From Chloroflexota bacterium (lineage in GTDB: Bacteria; Chloroflexota; UBA11872; VXNJ01), in contig JAPOWW010000012.1 of the NCBI GenBank assembly GCA_026707405.1, positions 1 to 43,508 of the forward strand: a stretch of 43,508 nucleotides of DNA, given 5' to 3'. The notes beneath the pieces were generated by a model. That model did no database searches and was not told the DNA's origin. It saw nothing but the letters and a program-made list of their open reading frames with translations. Position numbers and translations under genes: made by a program. Each line of letters begins with the position of its first letter. The stretch's first letter is position 1. Below, piece by piece: positions 8,931-16,789 of the stretch.

Positions 8931-9464
8931 ATGCCCTGGATGTCCGGCGTCACCCGTCACAGCACCGAGAACCGCCATGTCGGTCGCGAGTGCGGCGGAG
9001 TCAAGGGCAAGCCGATTTTCCTCGTCTGGCACTACACGGTCCGCGATTTCGAATGGAGCCTCCGCGCGCTCACGTTGGGGGACGTATCGGCGCACTTTCT
9101 GGTCGACGTGGACGGGAGCATTCATCAACTGGTCGATACCGACGACGCGGCCTGGACTCAGGGGGTAAAGCGCGCCGATGAACGCGATCATCTACTCAAC
9201 GTATTGGGCGGGGTCTGCAAGCGCCTTGCTTCAAGCGGCTCGGCCAATGAGAACCTGTGGGCCATTGGCGTGGAGATCGTCAACTCCGGCTCGGAGCCCT
9301 ACACGCCGAGTCAGATCGAAGCGTGCATACGCATCGCCGACTGGTGTCGCGAAACTCACGGCATCGAACGTCGGCGGCCTTTTCAGGTCGGCCACGAAGA
9401 AATCAACATTAGAAAGTCCGATCCCGGCCGCTGTTTTCCCTGGGACGTCATACTCGAGAGCTAA
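8931..9464 (+). CDS. N-acetylmuramoyl-L-alanine amidase-like protein (Amidase_2/PGRP fold)
   Basis: A 177-residue single-domain protein. The zinc-site segments of Amidase_2 are present: FLVWHYTVRD near residue 38 (first His), SAHFLVDVDGSIHQLVDT (the family's post-ligand strand) and VGHEEINIRKSDPGRCFPW at the end, with the second His and the usual D-P-G. It would cleave the lactyl-amide bond between MurNAc and the stem peptide. There is no signal peptide, so it is either cytosolic (AmpD-like recycling of anhydro-muropeptides) or released by lysis. The start is set by AGGAG seven bases before the ATG at 8931; the frame stays open far upstream but the extension does not look like the family. No neighbouring cell-wall gene is present. 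Confidence 0.85.
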   Translation: MPWMSGVTRHSTENRHVGRECGGVKGKPIFLVWHYTVRDFEWSLRALTLGDVSAHFLVDVDGSIHQLVDTDDAAWTQGVKRADERDHLLNVLGGVCKRLASSGSANENLWAIGVEIVNSGSEPYTPSQIEACIRIADWCRETHGIERRRPFQVGHEEINIRKSDPGRCFPWDVILES

Positions 9465-9520
9465 CCATCGCCACCTTGGGACGTGGCGTTTAGGAACCGG
9501 TGCGTCTCGCTGAGCCTCAC

Positions 9521-9551
9521 TGTCATTCCGAGCCGAGCCGAGGAATATACA
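9521..9551. repeat. TGTCATTCCGAG..CGAGGAAT repeat unit
   Basis: The unit reads TGTCATTCCGAGCCGAGC followed by CGAGGAATATACAG. Ends ATTCC and GGAAT are inverted, and the GAGC spacing is that of a widely distributed intergenic repeat (TCATTCTGAGCGAAGCGAAGAAT class) seen across several phyla. It starts 56 bp after the amidase stop and could form a hairpin in the 3' end of that transcript. Confidence 0.6.
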
Positions 9552-9591
9552 GTCCCCGCAACCTATGCCCGTCACTCCGCCCGTCCCCTAC

Positions 9592-9618
9592 CGTCATTCC
9601 GGCGAAAGCCGGAATCCA
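9592..9618. repeat. GTCATTCCGGCGAAAGCCGGAATCC hairpin repeat
   Basis: ATTCCGGC-GAAA-GCCGGAAT is a perfect 8-bp stem closed by a GAAA tetraloop. This is a very common intergenic REP unit in GC-rich bacteria. Derivatives appear nearby: TCATTCCCGCGAAGAG at 9668, whose right arm is missing, and GCCGGAATCCAG at 9777, which is only a right arm. A further degenerate relative is at 20798. Confidence 0.75.
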
Positions 9619-9736
9619 GAGGGGACAGTGCGGCATCCCCAATCCGTCAACCTCGTCCCCCCACTCGTCATTCCCGCGAAGAGCCTGCCCTCGACCCGAT
9701 CGGGGGCGATAATCCAGACCATCATTCCGACTTCGT

Positions 9737-9761
9737 AGGGGAGGTTCGCGAACTGCCCTCC
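9737..9761. repeat. GTTCGCGAAC palindrome family, second copy
   Basis: AGGGGAGGTTCGCGAACTGCCCTCC is an imperfect palindrome around the core GTTCGCGAAC (9744-9753), with the arms GGGGAG/CTGCCCT carrying mismatches compared with the perfect copy at 2396. As there, it is preceded by CGTAGGGG. It lies within the cluster of other repeats. Confidence 0.7.
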
Positions 9762-10078
9762 ATGACCCGATACAGAGCCGGAATCCAGTCCCGATTATTC
9801 GGGCGCGCATAGAGACGACCCGCAAACCGCCCTATATGCTGGCAATGCCGGACGAGATAATCGGAGCCTTCCGGCGTGCAGCCAGGAGCTTGAAATCATA
9901 TCGAAGTCGCAAACTTCTACACCCCATCTACCCCATCGTCAAACACCCCGATTTTCAAATTTCACAGGGTAGCTTTCACAGATGTTTATGAAAACCACTC
10001 CTTCTGTCCTCGCCCGAATGCCGCGAATCGAGCACATTTGCCGCGAGCCGGGTCCGCAAACCACTCCTACATACGTGC

Positions 10079-10123
10079 GTGGTGAGCCTGGCTCCCCTGA
10101 GCTTGTCGAAGGGGTCGAACCGT
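10079..10123. repeat. REP-like element, CCTGAGCTTGTCGAA family, copy 2
   Basis: It matches the unit at 4912-4959 almost base for base: GTGGTGAGCnTGGnCTCCCC, then TGAGCTTGTCGAA, then GGGTCGAACC. The right end diverges (GTTAACAGG instead of ACGG), so the outer stem is lost here. It lies 97 bp beyond the stop of the minus-strand gene at 10221. Confidence 0.75.
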
Positions 10124-10220
10124 TAACAGGGACAGCCGGGCTATCTTGCCGAGGCCGAGATTCTTCGCCGGAGCCTGCGCTGACCCCGTACTCAAACGCG
10201 CCGCGACGCTAGGCCCTACC

Positions 10221-11972
10221 TCAACGCCCCCACGGAAACACCAGCGTCGGCGGGTTGGCATACCGGCTCACGGTCAGCGTCACCTCCCCGCCGGCTCCCG
10301 GGGCAAGCCGAACGGTAAAGCTGCTGTCGTCAACATCGCCCGTCACGCCATCGACGCCGGCAGTCACGATCCGGTGCTCACCGTAGCCCCCGCCCTGTAC
10401 CACGACCGTGCGGGCCTCGACCTGGTTGACGTTCACCAGCGTCACCGATGTCTCGGTGTCGGTCATCCGGGTCACCAGCGCCGCAACGTCGTCCGGCACA
10501 CCTGCCCGGCGCCGCTCGGGATCGAAGTAGCGCAGCCGGGCGTGCAGCGGATGCCCGTCCCTGCCGGTCGGCAGCCCGCCCAGCATCAGCTCGGTCAGAG
10601 CACCGGTCAGGGCCGGCGTGAGTGTGTTCATGTCGTCCGACATCCGGGTGTCAGGCGAGGCGCTGTCCAGCCGCACTCCCTCCATCCTGCGCCGCACCTC
10701 CTCCAGGTCACTCTTTAGAGCGTCAACCGGGTAGTCCGGATTACGGCCGTCAAGGAAGTCGAGCCATCCGCTGCCGGTCACGCGTTTCCGGTCGGCTGGG
10801 TCCATCGACCAGTAGTAGACCTGTAGCGCCCCTTTGTCGAAGGGCTCTTCCCTGAAGTCGTACCAGCCGTCGTCGCCGTGCATTCTCGGAAAGCGCTTCC
10901 GTCCGCCGACCGTCTTTGCGTTCGAGTTGACCCCCTCGATCACGCCCCGCCATGCATCTACGTACCGCTGGTCGCCCGTCATCAGCAGCCCGTTGCCGAA
11001 GCTATACGGGGTACGTTCCAGCGCTGTTGGGCGATGCGCGATCTGTCCGCTGGCCGGATCGTAGACCGAAAACCCCCAACCGTAGACGCCTCCGTACCAC
11101 TTCCCGTCGCACTCGCCGCCTATTGACCCATCGAGGCCGATGTTGGTGGGGATGATTCCGCCGTTCGCCTCGGTGCGTTCGACCCACGCGTCGATGTAGT
11201 CGACTACCCAGTCGCGGTACCGCTGCTCCCCAGTCAGCGCGTACGCATTGAAGGCTAGGGTGGTCGCTCCCATGTTGAGCGGATTGTCGCCCACTATGTC
11301 GTTGTAGTCCTCGAAGTGCTGGAGCATCTCCTCGTAGTTGCGCTCGCCGTGCAAAGGGTCGAACCGCCCCTCGATCTCTATCGGATCTCCGGCCCAGTCA
11401 GCGGCGGTGGCCTTGCGCATCAGAGGGCCGCGGCTGCCGTTGAACGTGCTGCGGATGATCCGGTGCTCCGGGTCGTAGTTGGGCGCGGAGGGATCGTCCC
11501 CCATGTAGAAGCCCGCGAAACGTCTCGTACGCACCAGCAGTGCGTCGTCGTATGGGTCCGACAAGCCCTGAAGGAAGAAGACCGCGAATCCCTCGCCGTT
11601 GTGCATCCAGTCGAACATGACCGGAAATTCCTTGTAGTACATGCCGTCGCGGGCGAAGGGCACCTCGGTTGTCTTGGCTTCGGTGTACTGCCGTAGGTGC
11701 CCCTCCCACCCCCTCTTGTACAGCTCCAGCACGATGTCCGATGCGCCCAGGGCATGGAGCATCGTCCAGTTCAGCAGGTTCTCCGCCGCGTCGTCCGGAC
11801 CGTCGTCGCCTCCCCACCGAGGCACGCATAGCAGGTAGCCCCGCTCGTCGAAGTAGTGCTCGAAGAAGGCCCGGCAAGCAAGCGCCTCGTCGCGAAGCAG
11901 CGCCCGCTGTAGCAGTGCCCAGTGCGGCGGCGTCATAGGGTTGTCTAGGTCGATCATCGTCAAACGGCGCAT
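10221..11972 (-). CDS. Uncharacterised protein, probable alpha/alpha-barrel fold
   Basis: A 583-residue protein of a conserved but unnamed family. The N-terminal two thirds is alpha-helical with aromatic and acidic patches repeated along it (DDAAENLLNWTMLHALGASD, MYYKEFPVMFDWMHNGEG, DNPLNMGATTLAFNAYALTGEQRYRDWVVDYIDAW, GNGLLMTGDQRYVDAWRGVIEG). The repeated TGxQRYxDxW phrase is what one sees in six-hairpin toroids of glycan lyases, hydrolases and epimerases. The last 120 residues look beta-rich (ETSVTLVNVNQVEARTVVVQGG, FTVRLAPGAGGEVTLTVSRYA), like the beta-sandwich that follows such barrels. No signal peptide is seen. GAGG is seven bases before the ATG. A carbohydrate-active role is inference from fold style only. 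I cannot name catalytic residues. Confidence 0.8.
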   Translation of the reverse strand: MRRLTMIDLDNPMTPPHWALLQRALLRDEALACRAFFEHYFDERGYLLCVPRWGGDDGPDDAAENLLNWTMLHALGASDIVLELYKRGWEGHLRQYTEAKTTEVPFARDGMYYKEFPVMFDWMHNGEGFAVFFLQGLSDPYDDALLVRTRRFAGFYMGDDPSAPNYDPEHRIIRSTFNGSRGPLMRKATAADWAGDPIEIEGRFDPLHGERNYEEMLQHFEDYNDIVGDNPLNMGATTLAFNAYALTGEQRYRDWVVDYIDAWVERTEANGGIIPTNIGLDGSIGGECDGKWYGGVYGWGFSVYDPASGQIAHRPTALERTPYSFGNGLLMTGDQRYVDAWRGVIEGVNSNAKTVGGRKRFPRMHGDDGWYDFREEPFDKGALQVYYWSMDPADRKRVTGSGWLDFLDGRNPDYPVDALKSDLEEVRRRMEGVRLDSASPDTRMSDDMNTLTPALTGALTELMLGGLPTGRDGHPLHARLRYFDPERRRAGVPDDVAALVTRMTDTETSVTLVNVNQVEARTVVVQGGGYGEHRIVTAGVDGVTGDVDDSSFTVRLAPGAGGEVTLTVSRYANPPTLVFPWGR

Positions 11973-12373
11973 CGCACTTCCTCGTTTACGTACCTCCGCC
12001 GACGGCGGCGGGCAGGCTTGTCACATCGGTCTTGAATCCGCATATCTTCCAGTCCGATTACGCGCAGAACGACCGCTGCGGATGCTATGCCCAATCGTCT
12101 CCCAACTCAATCGACGCCCACTTGAGGCCATAAGACCGACGACTGAAACAATGCTCCTGACGATGTCCCAACCACTGGGAGCGTCGGGCGAAGGCGAATC
12201 TGGACTGGATCAGCGCCAATTGCCCCGACTTCCTGTCCGAACCGGCACACAAAGCGCTGGAGCGAATCCAATCCTGGAGCGCCCGCACCCACCTCTTTTT
12301 GGGTATAGAGTTGAAAGGTTGATTACCGTATTTCAGCGGACTGGATGGTCGGCCCACGCAGGAGAGTTCAGGT
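11973..12373. other. Divergent intergenic region without a supported gene
   Basis: 401 bp separate the divergent 583-residue protein and the ABC transporter operon, so both promoters should be here. Short ORFs on both strands have no ribosome-binding site and no recognisable sequence. The only clear signal is GGAGAG at 12361-12366, seven bases before the TTG start of the ABC ATPase. An AT-richer patch near 12300-12340 may hold the promoter, but I find no convincing pair of -35/-10 boxes. Confidence 0.5.
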
Positions 12374-13075
12374 TTGATCGATCTCGCTGGAGTATCGAAG
12401 CACTACCAGATCGGACCGGTGGAGGTACGGGCGCTGGACAGCGTTGACCTGCACGTCGGAGATGGAGAATTTGTTGTTGTTCTCGGCCCCTCCGGGAGCG
12501 GCAAGACGACCCTCCTCAACATGATCGGCGCGCTCGATACGCCCACTTCCGGGACAGTCTCCGTCGGCGGCCGCGATATCACTGGCGCCTCGCGCTCGAA
12601 GTTATTCGAATTCAGGCGTCAGACGGTCAGCTTCATCTTCCAGAGCTTCAACCTGTTTCCCGGTCTCACCGCGCTCGAAAACGTGGAGTTCGGCATGGAT
12701 GTCGCGGGCAAGCGCCGCCGCGGCGGCCCTCAAGCCATGCTCGAAGCCGTGGGGCTTGGCCATCGCATGGAGCACTTCCCGCACGAGCTGTCCGGTGGTG
12801 AGCAGCAGCGCGTGGCGATAGCCCGTGCGCTGGCCACGGAGAACCCCGTGTTGCTTGCCGACGAGCCTACCGGCGAACTCGATTTCGAGACGGGCGCACA
12901 GATTCTGACACTGCTGCAAGAGCAGGCATCGGCCGACCGGGCGGTGTTGGTTGTGACGCACAACCGGGAAATCTCCCGCATTGCCGACAGGGTGGTCGAG
13001 CTGAGCAGCGGGCACATCGTCAGCGACGGCCCCCCGGACGGAGGCAAAATGCCGCTGTCCGAGTTGCGCTGGTAG
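12374..13075 (+). CDS. ABC transporter ATP-binding protein (MacB/LolD-like)
   Basis: A 233-residue nucleotide-binding subunit: Walker A GPSGSGKTT, the Q-loop in FIFQSFNLFPGLTALENVEF, the signature LSGGEQQRVAIARAL, Walker B VLLADEPTGELD and the switch His in VVTHN. The phrase DEPTGELD and the FNLxPxLTALENVE segment are characteristic of the LolD/MacB/FtsE group that pairs with FtsX-type permeases. The start is a TTG (MIDLAGVSKHYQIG) with GGAGAG seven bases upstream. The permease gene begins 10 bp after the stop, confirming the pairing. Transport of lipoproteins, peptides or drugs, or a mechanotransmission role, are all possible. Confidence 0.95.
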   Translation: MIDLAGVSKHYQIGPVEVRALDSVDLHVGDGEFVVVLGPSGSGKTTLLNMIGALDTPTSGTVSVGGRDITGASRSKLFEFRRQTVSFIFQSFNLFPGLTALENVEFGMDVAGKRRRGGPQAMLEAVGLGHRMEHFPHELSGGEQQRVAIARALATENPVLLADEPTGELDFETGAQILTLLQEQASADRAVLVVTHNREISRIADRVVELSSGHIVSDGPPDGGKMPLSELRW

Positions 13076-13085
13076 CGAGCACGCG

Positions 13086-15515
13086 ATGTTAGCGCTGCGA
13101 CTGCGCTGGGCGCTCAGAGACGCCAGAGCGCGATGGCTCCAGATTGGAGCCATCGCTTTGATGATCGCCATCGGCACCGGCATGTATGCCGGACTCAGCA
13201 GCACCACGGAATGGCGACTCGCCTCCAACGACGCCAATTTCGATGCAACGAACATGTACGACATCCGCCTCCAGCTTGGCGGCGCCGGCTTTCTGCAGCG
13301 CGGTGCGCTGGAAGACGTCGCCAAGAGTATCGAAGGCGTGGAGCAGGTTGAAGAGCGGCTTATCTCCCAGACGCAGGTCGACGTGGACTCTGGCGGCCGT
13401 TCCGTATTCGCGCGCGGCAGGATCATAGGCGTGGACCTCTCCGACGGCGGACCGCACGTCAACGGCGTCGTGCCGCTCGTCGGCAGGACCATCGACGAGT
13501 CCGAAGCCGGCGACCCGGTCGTGTTGCTGGAACGTAACTTCGCCGTCTTCCACGAGCTTCCGGAAACCGGCGAGCTTAAGCTCGGAGGCGGCGTAACCGC
13601 CCAATACGTCGGACAAGCCTCGTCGCCCGAATACTTCATCGTTATTGAGCAGACGGACTTCCTCGCGCAGGCAAGTCTGGCGGTCGTATTCACATCGCTT
13701 GAAACTGCGCAGGACCTCTCCAACAAGCCGGGTCTGGTCAACGACCTGGTGCTCACGGTTGCGCCGGACGCCAATATCGACGAGGTCGAGACCGCGCTTA
13801 TAGCCGGAATCGAGGCGCGCTATCCCCAAGTCGGTGTAACCACGATGCGAACGGAGGACGATCCGTCCTTTCGGGCGCTCACCAACGACCCCAAGGGCGA
13901 CCAGGCGTTATACAACGTAATCGCGATTGTCATATTCGCCGGCGCGGCGTTCGCTTCGCTCAATCTCGCGGCCCGCATGGTCGAAGCGCAGCGGCGCGAG
14001 ATAGGCACGTCGATGGCGCTCGGCGTGCCGCCCCGCTCGATAGCCGCGCGCCCACTGCTCGTCGGCCTGCAAATAGGTGTGCTTGGAGTCGTCTTCGGCA
14101 TCGGGATCGGCCTGCTTGTCGGCAACGCCCTCGGCGGCGTGATCCAGGCCTACGGACAGCTTCCGGTGTTCCTGACCCCGTTTCAGACTGGCATTTTCGC
14201 CAGGGCCGCGGCTATCGGATTCGCGCTCCCGATTATCGCCGTGCTGTGGCCCGTCTACCGTGCCGTGCGGGTCGTCCCCGTCGACGCCATCAGGACGGGC
14301 CACCTGGCCGCCCGCGGCGGTGGCATGGCTCCCGCGGTCAGCCGGCTCCCCCTTCCGCTGAGTAGTCTTGGGCGAATGCCCTTTCGCAACTTGCTGCGAG
14401 CGCCCCGCCGCACGCTGCTGACCCTCTTCGCGCTCACCGCCGTTATAGCCATCCTCATAAGCGTGGTCGCGATGATGGACTCGTTCGTCTCCACCATCGT
14501 ACGGGCAGACGAGGAGCTGGTCGGAGATGTGCCCGACCGGCTGAAGGTGGAGCTCGACACCTTCTATCCGATCACCTCGCCGGAGGTGACCGGAGTCATG
14601 CACGGCGGCGCGTTGAGGTTGGCCGAGCCGGAGCTGGTGCTGGGCGGTGGGATAAGCAGCGATGGCGAGACTCAGAACCTCATACTCCAGATTGTCGATT
14701 TCCAGAGCGAGACGTGGCGCCCGACCGCCGTCGAGGGCGAGCTGTCCATCGATAGGCCCGGACTCGTACTCGCCCGCAAGGCGGCGGACGAGCTTGGAGT
14801 AGACCCAGGCGATACGGTCACGCTCACTCATCCGGTGCGCACGGGTGTCAACTCGTTTTCGTTCGGGACCAGGGACATCGAAGTCATCGCCATTCACCCG
14901 CATCCGCTCCGGTTCTTCGCTTACCTGGACATCCGCCAAGCCCATTGGCTCGGTCTCGACGGTTTCGCCAATGTAATCTCAGGCGCGCCGGCCGCGGGCA
15001 AGTCCCTGGATTCCGTCAAGCGAGCGCTGTTCGAGGCTCCCGGCGTCGGAACGGTCAGGGGTCTCGCCGAAACTTCTAAGGTGACCCGGGAGCTGCTCGA
15101 AGAGTTCGCGAGCGTGTTCCGCGTAATCCAGGTGTTCGTGCTGGGTCTTGCGCTGCTGATCGCCTTCAACACCGCCAACATCAACACCGACGAGCGTTCG
15201 CGCGACCACGCGACTATGTTTGCCTACGGCGTGCCGGTGCGAAGGGTGCTCGGGATCCTGGCAATGGAAGGCTTTGTGCTCGGACTCCTTGCGACAGTCC
15301 TCGCCATCGGACTGGGTTACGCATTGCTGCTCTGGATCCTCCGCGTCGTCTTACCCGAGAGCATTCCCGATCTCGGCGTGGATCTAGCCGTAGACATACC
15401 CACAATGGCGGTCATCCTGGCGGCCGGGATCGCCGTTATCGCGCTGGCGCCCGCGCTCACCGTGCGCAAGCTCCGCCGGATGGACGTGCCCGCGACGCTG
15501 CGCGTGCTTGAGTAG
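13086..15515 (+). CDS. FtsX-like ABC permease with duplicated FtsX domain
   Basis: An 809-residue permease with an N-terminal membrane helix (WLQIGAIALMIAIGTGMYAGLSS), an exported MacB-type periplasmic core of about 230 residues, then three helices of the first FtsX domain near 275-400. A second helix-plus-exported domain begins after LLRAPRRTLLTLFALTAVIAILISVVAMMDSF and closes with three more helices (680-800). This ten-segment layout is typical of stand-alone permeases of lipoprotein or peptide export systems in Chloroflexota, Firmicutes and Actinobacteria. It works with the ATPase 10 bp upstream. No HlyD-type adaptor or outer-membrane channel lies nearby, which fits an organism without a classic Gram-negative tripartite pump. 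Confidence 0.92.
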   Translation: MLALRLRWALRDARARWLQIGAIALMIAIGTGMYAGLSSTTEWRLASNDANFDATNMYDIRLQLGGAGFLQRGALEDVAKSIEGVEQVEERLISQTQVDVDSGGRSVFARGRIIGVDLSDGGPHVNGVVPLVGRTIDESEAGDPVVLLERNFAVFHELPETGELKLGGGVTAQYVGQASSPEYFIVIEQTDFLAQASLAVVFTSLETAQDLSNKPGLVNDLVLTVAPDANIDEVETALIAGIEARYPQVGVTTMRTEDDPSFRALTNDPKGDQALYNVIAIVIFAGAAFASLNLAARMVEAQRREIGTSMALGVPPRSIAARPLLVGLQIGVLGVVFGIGIGLLVGNALGGVIQAYGQLPVFLTPFQTGIFARAAAIGFALPIIAVLWPVYRAVRVVPVDAIRTGHLAARGGGMAPAVSRLPLPLSSLGRMPFRNLLRAPRRTLLTLFALTAVIAILISVVAMMDSFVSTIVRADEELVGDVPDRLKVELDTFYPITSPEVTGVMHGGALRLAEPELVLGGGISSDGETQNLILQIVDFQSETWRPTAVEGELSIDRPGLVLARKAADELGVDPGDTVTLTHPVRTGVNSFSFGTRDIEVIAIHPHPLRFFAYLDIRQAHWLGLDGFANVISGAPAAGKSLDSVKRALFEAPGVGTVRGLAETSKVTRELLEEFASVFRVIQVFVLGLALLIAFNTANINTDERSRDHATMFAYGVPVRRVLGILAMEGFVLGLLATVLAIGLGYALLLWILRVVLPESIPDLGVDLAVDIPTMAVILAAGIAVIALAPALTVRKLRRMDVPATLRVLE

Positions 15516-15564
15516 CCGCTGAAGTTTGTAGAAACAAATTAGGGAAGTGCGAGGAGGAACAGCG

Positions 15565-16695
15565 ATGACTATCGCCGATTTGGATCGCGCCCTCACGGGT
15601 GAGCAGCGCGTCGCCGCCGACCCCGAAAACTCCTACACCCTGCCGGCGCGCTACTACATCGACGCCGCCGTCTTCGAGCGCGAGAAAGAAGCGATCCACT
15701 ATCGCTCTTGGCAGCCGGTCTGTCACGTCAGCGAGCTATCCGAAATCGGCAGCTACGCAACTTACAGCCTGCTCGACCAGAACATCATGGTGGTGCGCGG
15801 CGGCGATTCCAAGCTGCGCGCCTTCTACAACGTGTGCTCCCACAGGGCGCATCAGTTGCTCCAGGGCAGCGGCACGACCAGGACCATCATTTGCCGGTAC
15901 CACGCGTGGTCGTACCACACCGACGGCAGCCTGCGCACCGCCCGCGGCAGCGAAAACGTCTCCGGCTTCGACCGCGATCTGTTTTGCCTTAAGACGATCC
16001 GGCTGGAAGTCTTCGCCGGGCTTGTTTTCGTCAACTTCGATCCCGACGCGCCGCCCCTCGCGGACAAGGCCTCCGATCTCGAGGCCGAAATCCGAGACGT
16101 CGTACCGGGCGTCGAAAGCCTCGTGAAGGTAGCCGAGATGCAGTCCGAGATGAGTTGCAACTGGAAGGTCGCGATCGACAATTACCTGGAGTGCTACCAC
16201 TGCTCGACGGCCCATCCGGCGTTTTCGAGTCTGGTCGACCTGGACACCTATCGCTCCACGATTTGCGACATTCATTCGAGCCATTTCGCCGAGCGAGTGC
16301 GACCTAAGAACAAGGCCTACGAGTTCTCTCCCGACGATCCCGTCCAGCACGCGGCGTTCTGGTACCTGTGGCCTTTCACCGTTATGAACGTCTACCCGGG
16401 ACGCCCCATCCTCACCATGACCACCTACGCGCCGGCGGGACCGGAGACCACCTCGGTGCAGTTCAACCGCTACGCCCCCTCGAAGAATCTCGACGAGCAG
16501 GACCTCGCGCGGATCGACTACTCGGACAACGTCCTCGCTCCCGAAGACTTCGCGCTATGTGAGTCCGTGCAGCGTGGGCTGCGTTCGCGCGGCTACACGC
16601 AGGGCCGGTTCATCGTCGACCGCGACCGCACCGAGATCAGCGAACACGCCGTGCATCATTTCCACAGGCTGGTACAAACAACCCTCGGAGACTAG
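15565..16695 (+). CDS. Rieske non-haem iron oxygenase, alpha subunit (choline monooxygenase/CntA-like)
   Basis: A 376-residue ring-hydroxylating-type oxygenase. The Rieske cluster motif is C91-x-H93-x16-C110-x2-H113 (CSHRAHQ...CRYHAW). The mononuclear iron site is E209-x2-H212-x4-H217 in NYLECYHCSTAH, with a further acidic ligand expected in the EDFALCESVQ segment. A bridging Glu rather than Asp is the hallmark of the choline monooxygenase, carnitine oxygenase CntA and glycine-betaine demethylase branch, so a quaternary amine substrate is a reasonable guess. No reductase gene accompanies it, so electrons must come from elsewhere. The start is chosen at 15565 because GAGGAGG lies seven bases before that ATG; a GTG at 15547 would place the binding site inside the gene. 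Confidence 0.92.
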   Translation: MTIADLDRALTGEQRVAADPENSYTLPARYYIDAAVFEREKEAIHYRSWQPVCHVSELSEIGSYATYSLLDQNIMVVRGGDSKLRAFYNVCSHRAHQLLQGSGTTRTIICRYHAWSYHTDGSLRTARGSENVSGFDRDLFCLKTIRLEVFAGLVFVNFDPDAPPLADKASDLEAEIRDVVPGVESLVKVAEMQSEMSCNWKVAIDNYLECYHCSTAHPAFSSLVDLDTYRSTICDIHSSHFAERVRPKNKAYEFSPDDPVQHAAFWYLWPFTVMNVYPGRPILTMTTYAPAGPETTSVQFNRYAPSKNLDEQDLARIDYSDNVLAPEDFALCESVQRGLRSRGYTQGRFIVDRDRTEISEHAVHHFHRLVQTTLGD

Positions 16696-16789
16696 GCGCG
16701 GGACGCGGCTCAGGAGCTTGAACAACCGGGGCTGGACAAGTACGGTAAATCGACTTAACCAAATGCAGAGATGAAAGGCGGGTCCGAGG

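Larger units (their letters stand above)
9465..10220. other. Gene-free interval filled with palindromic repeats
   Basis: A 756-bp space between the amidase and the convergent 583-residue protein with no ORF I can support. It holds at least five repeat units, listed separately: a TCATTCCGAG unit near 9521, a TCATTCCGGCGAAAGCCGGAAT unit near 9593, a truncated relative at 9666, a GTTCGCGAAC palindrome at 9737 and a CCTGAGCTTGTCGAA unit at 10079. Fragments such as GCCGGAATCCAG recur at 9777, suggesting that one repeat has been split by another. The AT-richer stretch near 9900-9990 carries no feature I can name. Confidence 0.7.

Noticed and set aside
12602..13774. 390-residue minus-strand ORF across the ABC ATPase and permease
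   Set aside because: It is antisense to a gene pair with all ABC motifs; its composition (Ser/Arg/Pro) is that of GC-rich shadow frames.
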